A DNA stretch of 64,000 bases from Achromobacter sp. UMC71 (GTDB lineage Bacteria > Pseudomonadota > Gammaproteobacteria > Burkholderiales > Burkholderiaceae_B). The stretch spans positions 248,001-312,000 of the forward strand of contig NZ_LZZT01000047.1 in assembly GCF_014170305.1 (NCBI RefSeq), in the 5' to 3' direction. The position numbers and the translations under genes are program-made. A model generated the notes under the pieces. The model was given only the letters and a program-made list of their open reading frames with translations. It was not told the DNA's origin and did no database searches. The first letter of the stretch is position 1. The number at the start of each line of letters is the position of its first letter. This document shows positions 43,118-51,945 of this stretch, piece by piece.

Positions 43118-45559
43118 ATGCCCCCGCGTTTTCCCCGTCTGCGCACCAGCGCGTCCCGTCGCGCCCTATGCGGCGCTCGCGCGTTCGCGCTGCCGCTGGC
43201 TGCCCTGGCCGCGCCCGTCCATGCGCAGACGTCCGCCGCGCCGGTCGCGGTGGCGATCGAACCCGGCCCGCTCAGCGCCGCATTGTCGGCCTACGCCGCG
43301 CGCGCCGGCGTGCTGCTGTCGTTCGATCCGGCGCTGACGCGAGACCTGCGCACGGCGGGGCTCCAAGGCAGCTATGGCTTCGAAGAGGGCTTGCGCAAGC
43401 TGCTGGACGGCAGCGGGCTGGAGCCCTTGCGGCGGGCCGACGGCGGCTACACGCTGCGCCGCCAGCCCCAGGCTGACGTGACCGCGCTGCCCGTCGTCAC
43501 CGTGACGGGCAGCCGCGACGGCGACGCGGTCAGCGAAGGCACCGGTTCGTACACGACGCGGGCCGCCTCGTCCGCGACCCGCATGGACTTGTCCCTGCGC
43601 GAGACCCCCCAGTCGGTCAGCGTCGTCACCCGGCAGCAGATGGACGACCAGAATCTGACGACCCTGGACGACGTGTTGCGCCAGACCCCAGGCGTCGTGG
43701 CGGACAAGCAGGACGAACGCGTCACCATCACGTCGCGCGGCTTCGCCATGAACACCATGATCGATGGCGTGCCCACGTTCGCGTTCAAGACGCCCGCGGC
43801 CGAGGTCGGCATGATCAACACCGTCATCTACGACCGCATTGAAGTCGTGCGCGGCGCGGCCGGCCTGCTCAATGGGGTGGGAGAGCCGGGCGGTTCGATC
43901 AACCTGATCCGCAAGCGGCCCACCAGCGAATTCGCCGGCCATGTCACTGCCGGCGCGGGCCGCTGGAATAGCTACAACCTGGAGATGGACCTGGGCGGGC
44001 CGCTCAACAGTTCCGGTTCCGTGCGCGGCCGGGCCATCGCCTCGCGCACCGCGGGCGACAGCTTCATCGACAAGCGCAAGCGGTCCGACGATGTTTTCTA
44101 CGGCATCCTTGAGGCGGATATCACGCCCAACACGCTGTTGAGCGTGGGCTTCGAACATCAAAAGACCGCCATCGACGGCGCCAACTTCGGCCAGGCGCCC
44201 CTGTTCTACAGCGACGGCACGCGTACCGACTTTCCACGCTCGTTCAACCCCGGCACCCCATGGAGCCAGTGGGACATGTACAGCGACAAGATTTTCGTCA
44301 CGCTGGACCATCGCTTCGACAACGGCTGGCGCGTCAAGATGGACGCGAGCCGTCTGAAGAACGAGCGCCGGGCGGTCTGGGGCTACCTGTTCGAATACTT
44401 CCCTGTAGAACAGAACGGCGATTCCACCATCGAGATTCGCAAGAATCCGGCCAACTCCACCAACAAGTCCTTTGACCTGTACGCCACCGGTCCCTTCCAG
44501 GCATTCGGCAGAGAGCATCAGGCGTCGTTGGGCGTGAGCGTCAATGACTACACCAGCGAGCTGAACCTGGATTCGGCCAACCCCAACGGCTGGGACCGCC
44601 GGCCGCTCAATTTCTATCAGCTGCAGAATTTTCCCAAGCCCAGCCAGTTCTACACCTTCTACAACACCTTCCTGGACGCCAAGGAAACCGCCGTCTACGG
44701 CTCCGCCCGCCTGAAAATCGCCGAACCCCTGTCATTCGTGCTGGGCGGCCGCGCCACCTGGTACGAAGAAAAATCCAAGTCCTACAACGGCCCCGCCAAT
44801 CTCTGGACGACCAACCCTACCGCCAAGGCGAACGGCGAATTCACGCCCTATGCCGGTACGGTGCTGGACCTGAACGACACGTTCTCGGCCTACGCCAGCT
44901 ATACGCGGATCTTCATTCCCCGCACCGAACGCGACGCTACCAATGCGTTGCTGCCGCCGCAAACCGGCAAGAACTACGAACTGGGCCTCAAGGGCGAGCA
45001 CCTGGACGGCAAGCTCAACACCAGCTTCGCCGTCTTTCGCACCCAGGAAGCCAACGTGCCGGTCGAAGACCCCAGCGGCACGCCGTTGCCGGACGGCAGC
45101 ACCCCGTACCGTTCCGTGGCGGGTGCGCGCAGCAAGGGTTTTGAGGTGACGGTGGCCGGCGAGGTCGCGCGGGGCTTGCAGCTGATGGGCGGATATACCT
45201 ACTTCGCCAAGCGCGACAACGAAGGCGCCTTGCTGTTGCCGAATTACCCCGAGCGTCTGTTCCGGGTGGCGGCCAGCTATCGCCTGCCCGGGGCATGGAA
45301 CAAGCTCACGGTCGGCGCCAGCGTGAACTACCAGAGCGGGATCTATTACGACGAATCCAGCGGCCTGGGCCGCGCGACGCAGGGCGGGGTGACGGTGTTG
45401 GGGCTGATGGCCCGCTATGAATTCAGCCGGCAGGTTGCCGCGTCGATCAACATCGATAACTTGACGGACAAGCGGTACTACAGCGGGCTGGGCGGATACA
45501 ACGGGTACAACTACGGGACGCCCCGCAATGTGTGGATGAAGGTCAGCTACAAGTTCTAG
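43118..45559 (+). CDS. TonB-dependent siderophore receptor with signalling domain (cassette 1)
   Basis: An 813-residue outer-membrane receptor. After the signal peptide (ends PVHAQ) comes an STN signalling domain (LSAALSAYAARAGVLLSFDP through LLDGSGLEPL), the part that contacts FecR. The TonB box is near VTVTGSRD. The plug contains DLSLRETPQSVSVVTRQQMDDQNLTTLDDVLRQTPGV and RIEVVRGAAGLLNGVGEPGGSINLIRKRP. The barrel ends with Phe (WMKVSYKF). The length and LRETPQSVSV motif fit FpvA/FoxA-type ferric-siderophore receptors. ATG at 43118 is chosen. Confidence 0.93.
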   Translation: MPPRFPRLRTSASRRALCGARAFALPLAALAAPVHAQTSAAPVAVAIEPGPLSAALSAYAARAGVLLSFDPALTRDLRTAGLQGSYGFEEGLRKLLDGSGLEPLRRADGGYTLRRQPQADVTALPVVTVTGSRDGDAVSEGTGSYTTRAASSATRMDLSLRETPQSVSVVTRQQMDDQNLTTLDDVLRQTPGVVADKQDERVTITSRGFAMNTMIDGVPTFAFKTPAAEVGMINTVIYDRIEVVRGAAGLLNGVGEPGGSINLIRKRPTSEFAGHVTAGAGRWNSYNLEMDLGGPLNSSGSVRGRAIASRTAGDSFIDKRKRSDDVFYGILEADITPNTLLSVGFEHQKTAIDGANFGQAPLFYSDGTRTDFPRSFNPGTPWSQWDMYSDKIFVTLDHRFDNGWRVKMDASRLKNERRAVWGYLFEYFPVEQNGDSTIEIRKNPANSTNKSFDLYATGPFQAFGREHQASLGVSVNDYTSELNLDSANPNGWDRRPLNFYQLQNFPKPSQFYTFYNTFLDAKETAVYGSARLKIAEPLSFVLGGRATWYEEKSKSYNGPANLWTTNPTAKANGEFTPYAGTVLDLNDTFSAYASYTRIFIPRTERDATNALLPPQTGKNYELGLKGEHLDGKLNTSFAVFRTQEANVPVEDPSGTPLPDGSTPYRSVAGARSKGFEVTVAGEVARGLQLMGGYTYFAKRDNEGALLLPNYPERLFRVAASYRLPGAWNKLTVGASVNYQSGIYYDESSGLGRATQGGVTVLGLMARYEFSRQVAASINIDNLTDKRYYSGLGGYNGYNYGTPRNVWMKVSYKF

Positions 45560-45621
45560 CGGACCACGCCGGGGCCGGATGACGGGGAACGGAGGCGGAC
45601 GGATTGTTCGCTTCCATCAAT

Positions 45622-45640
45622 AATGATTACAATTCCCATT
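45622..45640 (+). promoter_or_regulatory. Fur box upstream of second FecI gene
   Basis: AATGATTACAATTCCCATT matches AATGATAATTATTCTCATT at 15 of 19 positions and lies 33 bp before the second sigma-factor start. Confidence 0.65.
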
Positions 45641-45672
45641 TCCGAAAATCTGAAAGCAGTCACCCCACGGCC

Positions 45673-46200
45673 ATGTCGTCCACGGAATCCCTGGAGCACC
45701 GCGAGCTTGGCAGGCTCTATCGCGATCATCATGGCTGGCTGCGCGGTTGGCTGCTGCGGCGCTTGAGCGTGCCGGCCGAAGCGGCCGATCTGGCGCAGGA
45801 CACGTTCCTGCGCCTGCTGGCCTCGCCCGCGTCCATGGCACAGTTGCAGGGCATCCGCCAGCCGCGCAGTTTCCTGGCAACGGTGGCACAGCGCACCTTG
45901 GTGGACCACATCCGCCGCCAGGTGCTGGAGCGCGCCTGGCTCGAAACCTTGGCGCAGCAGCCCGAAGCCAGCGCGATCTCTCCCGAGACGCAGGCCATCC
46001 TGCTGGAAACCATCCGCGAGATCGATGCAATGCTGTGCGGCCTGGGCGACAAGGTACGGCGCGCCTTCCTGATGTCGCAGCTCGAAGGCGCCAGCTATGC
46101 CGAGATCGCGTCCGCCCTGGGGGTGACCGTCAGTTCCGTCAAGAAGTACATGGCGCGCGCCACCGAGCATTGCCTTGTGTACGCGCTGGCCAGGCAGTAG
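45673..46200 (+). CDS. FecI-type ECF sigma factor (cassette 2)
   Basis: A 175-residue ECF sigma factor paralogous to the one at 41571. Region 2: LYRDHHGWLRGWLLRRLSVPAEAADLAQDTFLRLL. Region 4: VRRAFLMSQLEGASYAEIASALGVTVSSVKKYMARAT. ATG at 45673 is used; 45604 would add 23 residues covering the Fur box. FecR follows after 6 bp. Confidence 0.92.
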   Translation: MSSTESLEHRELGRLYRDHHGWLRGWLLRRLSVPAEAADLAQDTFLRLLASPASMAQLQGIRQPRSFLATVAQRTLVDHIRRQVLERAWLETLAQQPEASAISPETQAILLETIREIDAMLCGLGDKVRRAFLMSQLEGASYAEIASALGVTVSSVKKYMARATEHCLVYALARQ

Positions 46201-46206
46201 ACGGCC

Positions 46207-47157
46207 ATGGCGGACAAGACCATTTCGGCCGCGGCGCAGTGGTATGCGCGGCTGTGCGCGGATGACGTCACCCCTGCGGACGTGGCGGCGCATGGCCGTT
46301 GGCTGGCCGCCGACCCGGAACACGCGCGCGTCTGGCGCCAGGTCGAACGCCTGCGCGGCACCCTGGGGGCGGCGCCCGCGCGCCTGGCGGCCGATACCCT
46401 GAACCGGGTCGATCACCACTTTTCGCGCCGTCGCGCGTTGCTGCGCAATGGCCTGGGCGCCGTGGCGCTGTTCGGGATTGGCGGCCTGTTGGCCTGGCGC
46501 GCCTTGCCGGTGGACGGGATGCTGGCCGACTATCGCACCGGCACGGGTGAACGCCGCGAACTGCGGATGGCGGACGGCACCCTGCTGTGGCTGGACAGCG
46601 CCAGCGCGGTGGACGTCAAGATCGATACGCACGGCCGCCAGATCATCGTCCATTCGGGTGAAATCCTGATCGACACCGAACACGCGGCGCGGGGCCTGCC
46701 GCCGCTGCGTGTCGCCACCGTGCACGGCGCCGTGCGCCCGCTGGGCACGCGCTTCATCGTCAATCGCCAGGAAGGCCAGACGCAGGTGGCCGTGCTGCGC
46801 CATGCCGTGGCGCTGCAAGCGGCGGCGGGCGGCGACGAGGTGATCCTGCAAGCCGGCGAGCAGGGCACCCTGGAGTCCTCGGGCGCCCGTCACACAGGCG
46901 CCGTCATTGGTGAACCAGACGCCTGGACGCGGGGCTTGCTGATCGTGGATAACTGGCGGCTGGGCGACCTTATCGACCAGTTGGACCGTTACCGTTTCGG
47001 CCGGCTGCGGTGCGACGACGCCGTGGCTTCCTTGCGCGTATCCGGCGCGTTCCCCATCGACGACACCGACCGGGCGCTGGCCGCCGTCGAGCGGGCACTC
47101 CCGGTCCGGATATCGCATTTCACCCGCTACTACGTCCGCGTGGCGGCGCGCGGCTGA
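46207..47157 (+). CDS. FecR-type anti-sigma regulator (cassette 2)
   Basis: A 316-residue FecR homologue. Cytoplasmic part: AAQWYARLCADDVTPADVAAHGRWLAADPEHARVWRQVERL. Membrane segment: NGLGAVALFGIGGLLAWRAL. Periplasmic FecR domain: RELRMADGTLLWLDSASAVDVKID and VHGAVRPLGTRFIVNRQEG. The C-terminal part (DRYRFGRLRCDDAVASLRVSGAFPIDDTDRAL) is the signal-receiving STN-like fold. It pairs with the sigma factor just upstream and the receptor just downstream. Confidence 0.9.
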   Translation: MADKTISAAAQWYARLCADDVTPADVAAHGRWLAADPEHARVWRQVERLRGTLGAAPARLAADTLNRVDHHFSRRRALLRNGLGAVALFGIGGLLAWRALPVDGMLADYRTGTGERRELRMADGTLLWLDSASAVDVKIDTHGRQIIVHSGEILIDTEHAARGLPPLRVATVHGAVRPLGTRFIVNRQEGQTQVAVLRHAVALQAAAGGDEVILQAGEQGTLESSGARHTGAVIGEPDAWTRGLLIVDNWRLGDLIDQLDRYRFGRLRCDDAVASLRVSGAFPIDDTDRALAAVERALPVRISHFTRYYVRVAARG

Positions 47158-47245
47158 TTAATTTTCCAGAGGCATTGTCCTTTTTCCGTGCTCGTCCGAC
47201 TTAGCAGGGATCACGTCGGATTCAAGTCACGGAAAACCTTTGTTC

Positions 47246-49693
47246 ATGTCCTCTACTACTGCTTCCTGCCGCCCCTTCCTTGCTTTGGCGCCGTTGGCGC
47301 GGGCCATCCTGATTGCCGCGATGGCGGTCAGTGCTGCGCCTGACGCATTGGCGCAAGCCGCGCCCAATGTCGAGACCGCCCGCCACTATGACATTGCGCC
47401 GGGGCCGCTGGGCCTGGCGCTGAGCCGGTTCGCCGCCCAGGCGGGCGTGGTGTTGTCGTTCGACGCGCAACTGACCCAGGGCAAGCAAAGCGCCGGGCTG
47501 CAAGGCGGCTATGGCGTTGCTGCAGGCTTGGCGGCCATGCTGGCCGGCACCGGCCTGGAGGCCATCAACCAGGGGGCCAACAACTACGGTCTGCGCATCG
47601 CCGGTACGCAGACGCTGGCGCCGGTGGAAGTGCTGGGCTCGCGCGAACCGGGGCCCAGCGAAGCAACGGATTCGTACACCGTCGGCTTGTCCACCACCGC
47701 CACCCGGCTGCCGATGACCCTGCGCGAAACGCCGCAGTCCGTGTCGGTCATGACGCGCCAGCGTATGACGGACCAGGGCCTGAACACCCTGGAAGACGCC
47801 ATTGCCAACACGCCCGGCCTGACCTTCAAGAAGAAGGGATCGGCCGATGACAACGAGAAAGGCCTGTATGCGCGCGGCATGGAAATCACCAACATGCAGG
47901 TGGACGGCGTGCCGACGCACAAGGATTTCAACGCCTTGGGCCTGGACACCGCGCTGTACGACCGGATCGAGGTCGTCCGGGGATCCACCGGCTTGCTCAG
48001 CGGCGCGGGCAATCCCGCGGCGTCGATCAACCTGGTGCGCAAGCGGCCCACCCGGGAATTCGAGGCCGCCGCTGGCGTCACGGTGGGTTCGTGGGACTAC
48101 AAGCGCACCGAGTTCGATCTGGGCAGCCCGCTGGACGAAGCCGGCAAGCTGCGCGGGCGATTGGTCGGCGCATGGCAGGAAGGCGGTTCGTTCATCGACC
48201 GTGTCAAACAGGATTCGCAACTGCTCTATGGCGTGGTCGAAGCCGACCTGGCCGAGCGCACCTTGTTGACGCTGGGTGCGGAATACCAGCGCAGGAAATG
48301 CACCGCGTGCTCGTACTTCGGCTTTCCCGCCGTATATGCGGACGGCTCGGAGACGGATTTTCCCCAGCGTTTCAACTCGGCCACCAACTGGAGCCGCCAG
48401 GAACGCACGCGCTATAACGTCTTTGCCACGCTGGACCACGAGTTTGCGCCCCTGTGGAAAGGATCGGTCACCCTGTCGCGCACCGGCGACGACAACGATC
48501 GCACCTACGGCTGGTTCAGCAGCAATGGCTGGGCCAACCCGCAGACGGGGCAGGGCGCTTCGGTCTGGGTCGCGAAATGGCCTATTCCCAAGACCCAGAA
48601 CGCCGTGGATGCCAGCCTGTCCGGCGCCTTCAACGCGCTCGGTCGCCAGCACGACCTGGTGTTGGGCGTCAACGCGTCCCGCACCAAGGCGGACTACGAC
48701 ACCTATCCGCTGTGGCTGGCGCCCGGCTATGACCCCAAGATTCCGGACATCCGTGCGTGGAACGGCGATATGCCCGAGCCGGATTGGCAGTCGACCGGCA
48801 AGCGCTATTACACCGAGAAGCAAGCGTCGATCTATGGCGCCGTGCGCCTGCGTCCCACCGAGGCCTTGTCGTTGGTGCTCGGGTCACGCGTGACGTGGTG
48901 GGACCAGCAAGCTTCCTATGCCTATACCGATGGCTCGTCCTATCCGGACAACATGCGCGAGCAAGGCGTCTACACGCCCTATGCCGGGGTGGTCTATGAC
49001 CTGACCCGCAACCTGTCCGCCTACGCCAGCTACACCAGCATCTTCCTGCCGCAACAGGCGCAGAGCGTGTCGGGCAGTGTGTTGGCGCCCATCAAGGGCA
49101 ACACCTATGAAGTCGGGCTGAAGACGACGCTGATGGACGGCCGCTTGAATGGATCGCTGGCCCTGTTCCGTACCCGGCAAGACAATTACGCGATGCTGGA
49201 CGGCGATCGCCTGGCGCCCAACGGCGACAGCGCGTTCGTTGCCGCCGACGGCGCGGTGATGCGCGGCGTGGAAGCCGAGGTGAGCGGCGAGCTCACGCCG
49301 GGCTGGCAGACGCAGCTGTCGTACGCCTATGTGGACCGCAGGCTGCCCCAGGGCTTTACGACGCAGGTGGGTCTGCCGCGCCACATCGCCAAGCTGTACA
49401 CCACCTACCGCCTGCCCGGCGACTGGAGCGCCTTGACGGTGGGTGGTGGCGTGCGCTGGGAAAGCCAGAGCGGCTATTCCAGCCGCGGACCCGGCGGTCG
49501 GCAGGCCGAGGCATCGCAAAGCGCCTATGCGCTGCTGGACTTGATGGCGCGCTATCAGTTCAACCGCCAGTGGTCCGCCACGCTGAATTTGAACAACGTG
49601 CTGGACAAGAAGTACTACGCCAGCACCAACGTCTACAGCAATTACTACGGCGCGCCATTCAGCGCGATGCTGGGGGTGAATTACCGGTATTGA
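47246..49693 (+). CDS. TonB-dependent siderophore receptor with signalling domain (cassette 2)
   Basis: An 815-residue receptor built like that of cassette 1: signal peptide ending ALAQA, STN domain (PLGLALSRFAAQAGVVLSFDAQLTQGKQS), plug (MTLRETPQSVSVMTRQRMTDQGLNTLEDAIANTPGL, RIEVVRGSTGLLSGAGNPAASINLVRKRP) and barrel ending MLGVNYRY. Two Cys (RRKCTACSYFGF) sit in an extracellular loop. It shows moderate similarity to the first receptor by eye, so it probably takes a different siderophore. ATG at 47246. Confidence 0.93.
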   Translation: MSSTTASCRPFLALAPLARAILIAAMAVSAAPDALAQAAPNVETARHYDIAPGPLGLALSRFAAQAGVVLSFDAQLTQGKQSAGLQGGYGVAAGLAAMLAGTGLEAINQGANNYGLRIAGTQTLAPVEVLGSREPGPSEATDSYTVGLSTTATRLPMTLRETPQSVSVMTRQRMTDQGLNTLEDAIANTPGLTFKKKGSADDNEKGLYARGMEITNMQVDGVPTHKDFNALGLDTALYDRIEVVRGSTGLLSGAGNPAASINLVRKRPTREFEAAAGVTVGSWDYKRTEFDLGSPLDEAGKLRGRLVGAWQEGGSFIDRVKQDSQLLYGVVEADLAERTLLTLGAEYQRRKCTACSYFGFPAVYADGSETDFPQRFNSATNWSRQERTRYNVFATLDHEFAPLWKGSVTLSRTGDDNDRTYGWFSSNGWANPQTGQGASVWVAKWPIPKTQNAVDASLSGAFNALGRQHDLVLGVNASRTKADYDTYPLWLAPGYDPKIPDIRAWNGDMPEPDWQSTGKRYYTEKQASIYGAVRLRPTEALSLVLGSRVTWWDQQASYAYTDGSSYPDNMREQGVYTPYAGVVYDLTRNLSAYASYTSIFLPQQAQSVSGSVLAPIKGNTYEVGLKTTLMDGRLNGSLALFRTRQDNYAMLDGDRLAPNGDSAFVAADGAVMRGVEAEVSGELTPGWQTQLSYAYVDRRLPQGFTTQVGLPRHIAKLYTTYRLPGDWSALTVGGGVRWESQSGYSSRGPGGRQAEASQSAYALLDLMARYQFNRQWSATLNLNNVLDKKYYASTNVYSNYYGAPFSAMLGVNYRY

Positions 49694-49778
49694 GCCGGGC
49701 CAGGTCTTCGCCCAGCGTCTGGACCAGGGTGTCGGCGGCCAGTTTCTTCAGGGCTTGGGTGTGATTGATTGCGGTCAT
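49659..49778 (-). CDS. Possible 39-residue protein after the DUF4262 gene
   Basis: MTAINHTQALKKLAADTLVQ begins an open frame starting 7 bp after the DUF4262 stop codon. AAGGAT lies 9 bases upstream of its ATG. Codon third positions are mostly G/C for the first 30 codons. The predicted peptide is one amphipathic helix. Its last 35 bp overlap the 3' end of the TonB receptor gene on the other strand. No family recognised; may be spurious. Confidence 0.35.
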   Translation of the reverse strand: MTAINHTQALKKLAADTLVQTLGEDLARLNTGNSPPASR

Positions 49779-49785
49779 GCCGGGA

Positions 49786-50325
49786 TCATCCTTGGGGTGA
49801 GTCAGGCGTCGCGGCGGGCCAGGCCCAGCCATTTTCCGACAGGTCTGGCTGCAGCGCCTTGAACGAGGCGTCGGCCCCTGCCTGTCCGGGGAACACGCCG
49901 GCCTTGTCGGGCCAGAACAGCTGCACGCAGGGAAAGTCGTCGCCGCCGTGGAACCAGCGGTTCCAACCCAGGTGGTCGGGGTAGTGGGACTTGTCGACCG
50001 GCACGAGCAGGGCGTTGAAGCCGCGGAACAGGGTGTCGGTGGGCACACCGATGGGCGGCGGGTTGCCGGCCTCGATCATCCGATAGAGGTTCCACAGCAC
50101 GTCGTGGGTGACTTCGCGTGGCAGGGAAAAGACGATGACCTCGGGAAATCCATGGCCGACCCAGAATCCCGTGGTGAAGGAGAAGCCCGGCTCGTCGTCT
50201 TCGGCGAAGATCTCGGTGCGAAACCAGCCGTGCTCGCGGATCTGGTTGACGAAGCGTTGCTCGTCGGCGTCCAGGACGTCGGCGGGGGCATCCAGGGCGG
50301 TGGCGATGTCGGGGATGGGGGGCAT
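49786..50325 (-). CDS. DUF4262 protein
   Basis: A 179-residue DUF4262 protein: QIREHGWFRTEIFAEDDEPGFSFTTGFWVGHGFPEVIVFSLPREVTHDVLWNLY is the family core, and WFHGGDDFPCVQLFWPDKAG its second half. The family has no known activity. It is divergent from the next gene and convergent with the TonB receptor gene. Confidence 0.85.
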   Translation of the reverse strand: MPPIPDIATALDAPADVLDADEQRFVNQIREHGWFRTEIFAEDDEPGFSFTTGFWVGHGFPEVIVFSLPREVTHDVLWNLYRMIEAGNPPPIGVPTDTLFRGFNALLVPVDKSHYPDHLGWNRWFHGGDDFPCVQLFWPDKAGVFPGQAGADASFKALQPDLSENGWAWPAATPDSPQG

Positions 50326-50513
50326 GCGGTTTCCGTGGGGTGGGCGAGCGCTGGGCGGTACGGGAAATCATACCTACCCAGCTCCTCTGCCAGGGGGGCG
50401 ACGTGATCTCGTGGCGTGGCAGGCGGATAGCGGACAGTTCTGTAAACTTGCCTGCGTCTTGCCTGCGTCTTGCCCGGCGTCGGCCGCCTTTTCTCTCCTT
50501 CGACCGCTATCCG

Positions 50514-51569
50514 ATGACCACTTCCCACGCCGCTCTCGCCGACGCCCTGCGCGCACCGGTAGGTTCCCCCGCTGAATTGGATACGCTGGAAAAATTCTTC
50601 CAGCGCCCCGAGGTCAGCGCGTTCTACGCCGAAGCCCAGGAACCCGGCGAGACCGGCGCCGCGTTGCAATTCTGCGCCGGCCTGTTGCCTACCCTGCATC
50701 CCAGCCGTGCGGCGGGGTTGGCGCTGATGTGCGGATCCCTGGTGGAAGACGGCGCCGATCCCGTCATCCTGTTCCCGACGCTGCAAGCGCTGCTGCGCCC
50801 CTGGCTGGAAACGCTGCGGCCATACTGCGCCCAGGAAGTGGAAGCGGACGACGACGAGGTCGAAGAGGCTGACCGCCAGGCCTGGGCCGACGCGCAGGCG
50901 CGGCTGGCGGCGGTGCCGCAAGACCAGCGCTGGGAAGTCGATGCGCTGCAGGAGGCCGTGGACACGCTGGTGCTGCCGATGATGGCGATGGTGATGCGCG
51001 ACCGCCGCAACCATCAGGCCTTGATCGACGACGATGCGCTGCTGGAATGGCTGTACGCGATGACGACAATGAACGACAGCCTGCCGTTCGAACAGCTGCA
51101 TTTTTTGTGGCTGGCATCGCGCATCAGCTACGAGGACGAGCTGGTGGTGGTATTGCCGATGTCCGGGACGGGCTTCGTGGCGCGGGCGCATGGCATCAAC
51201 AACAACTTCCATGCCTTCACGCTGCTGCAGATCCTGATCGGCGAGCATGCCCAGGCGTTGGGCGTGCGGCGCGAGATCGCGCCGCGCGAACCGGACGCGG
51301 ATCGGGACAGCGCGGATTTCCAATGGCTGCAGGCGGACGCCTATGCCGGCGGTGCGTTGCAGAACATCATGCGTTTGGCCTGGGGCGAGGGTGCGTTGCG
51401 CGATAACCACGCCAAGGGCGGCAAGCGGGTACTGATCGCGCTGGAAACGGACGAAGGCATCAAGCGCAACTGGTCGGGCTTCAATGGCGCGATCCACGAC
51501 GCGCAACAACCGTCGATGACGTTCATGCGGTACCTGACGCCGGACGAGGTGGCGGCCTATTTGGCGTGA
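50514..51569 (+). CDS. Uncharacterised 351-residue protein
   Basis: A soluble, acidic protein (EVEADDDEVEEADRQ) without signal peptide. Helical N-terminal half; the C-terminal half is mixed (LPFEQLHFLWLASRISYEDELVVVLPMSGTGFVARAHGINNNFHAFTLLQILIG). The last part contains GKRVLIALETDEG. I do not recognise the family or any catalytic motif. ATG at 50514 is preferred; the frame is open to 50340. A short direct repeat CTTGCCTGCGT x2 lies just upstream (about 50449-50470). Confidence 0.6.
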   Translation: MTTSHAALADALRAPVGSPAELDTLEKFFQRPEVSAFYAEAQEPGETGAALQFCAGLLPTLHPSRAAGLALMCGSLVEDGADPVILFPTLQALLRPWLETLRPYCAQEVEADDDEVEEADRQAWADAQARLAAVPQDQRWEVDALQEAVDTLVLPMMAMVMRDRRNHQALIDDDALLEWLYAMTTMNDSLPFEQLHFLWLASRISYEDELVVVLPMSGTGFVARAHGINNNFHAFTLLQILIGEHAQALGVRREIAPREPDADRDSADFQWLQADAYAGGALQNIMRLAWGEGALRDNHAKGGKRVLIALETDEGIKRNWSGFNGAIHDAQQPSMTFMRYLTPDEVAAYLA

Positions 51570-51578
51570 CGCCGCCCC

Positions 51579-51728
51579 GACGAGCGGCGTGCCAAAGTTG
51601 GCGCGCACGACGACGTCGTAGCGGTTGGCCAGCCAGACATCGTCCTTGAAGCCGATGATCTTGCCGCGAAAGCGCCGGACGACGATCAATACCAAGGTAT
51701 ATGTCCCCTGGCCTGTTTGGAACGCCAA
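51579..51728 (-). other. Possible gene remnant, minus strand
   Basis: A frame of about 50 codons from an ATG at 51728 reads like protein (FRGKIIGFKDDVWLANRYDV, then VVVRANFGTPLVG) with G/C-rich third positions, and then runs into sequence antisense to the upstream gene. It has no ribosome-binding site I can see. It could be the degraded start of a lost gene. It also contains the palindromic site at 51689. Low confidence. Confidence 0.25.
51689..51700. promoter_or_regulatory. ATACCAAGGTAT site upstream of mgtA leader
   Basis: ATACC-AA-GGTAT. On the minus strand, with one more base, it reads TATACCTTGGTAT. This is identical over 13 bases to the core of the perfect palindrome at 55713-55732. 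The centre lies about 55 bp upstream of the inferred transcription start, the usual place for a FixJ-type activator. Confidence 0.55.
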
Positions 51729-51736
51729 GCCAGTCC

Positions 51737-51742
51737 TACACT
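51737..51742 (+). promoter_or_regulatory. Candidate -10 box of mgtA leader transcript
   Basis: TACACT with no good -35 hexamer, as expected for an activator-dependent promoter. It would start transcription near 51749, 12 nt before the ribosome-binding site of the leader peptide. Confidence 0.4.
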
Positions 51743-51773
51743 CCCGCTTGTCGCAAACCTAAAGGAGCCCGCC

Positions 51774-51821
51774 GTGGAAGACGACGGAAGTACCAGAACC
51801 TACGGCGCATGCCGGGCATGA
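51774..51821 (+). CDS. Leader peptide upstream of the mgtA operon
   Basis: A GTG-started frame of 15 codons encodes MEDDGSTRTYGACRA. Its ribosome-binding site AAAGGAG at 51761-51767 is one of the best in the window and is perfectly spaced. The peptide starts with three acidic residues. In enterobacteria the mgtA leader peptide MgtL begins MEPDP. Acidic or Pro-rich N-termini there destabilise ribosomes when Mg2+ is low and so switch the operon on. The same logic is inferred here. The stop codon overlaps the first arm of the hairpin pair described next. Confidence 0.5.
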   Translation: MEDDGSTRTYGACRA

Positions 51822-51877
51822 CGGGTCTGCACGCCTTTTCTTGCCAGCCGCCGCGCGCAATCCCGTCTTTCTGACGG
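51820..51877 (+). promoter_or_regulatory. Candidate attenuation switch in mgtA leader
   Basis: GACGGG (51820-51825) can pair with CCCGTC (51862-51867), but CCGTC of that segment can instead pair with GACGG (51873-51877) around a TTTCT loop. The two pairings exclude each other. The first arm coincides with the leader-peptide stop codon, so a ribosome finishing the peptide would free the middle arm for the second hairpin. No T-tract follows; any termination would be Rho-dependent. Confidence 0.4.
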
Positions 51878-51945
51878 CGCCGCAGCGCTACGCATGCGCC
51901 ACTTGAACGCCTTCGGGCGGATCGTCCTGCATTCAGGAGACGCGC

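Noticed and set aside
50076-51728. 550-codon minus-strand frame over the gene at 50514
   Set aside because: Most of it is antisense low-complexity sequence; only its first 50 codons looked protein-like and are listed as a possible remnant.
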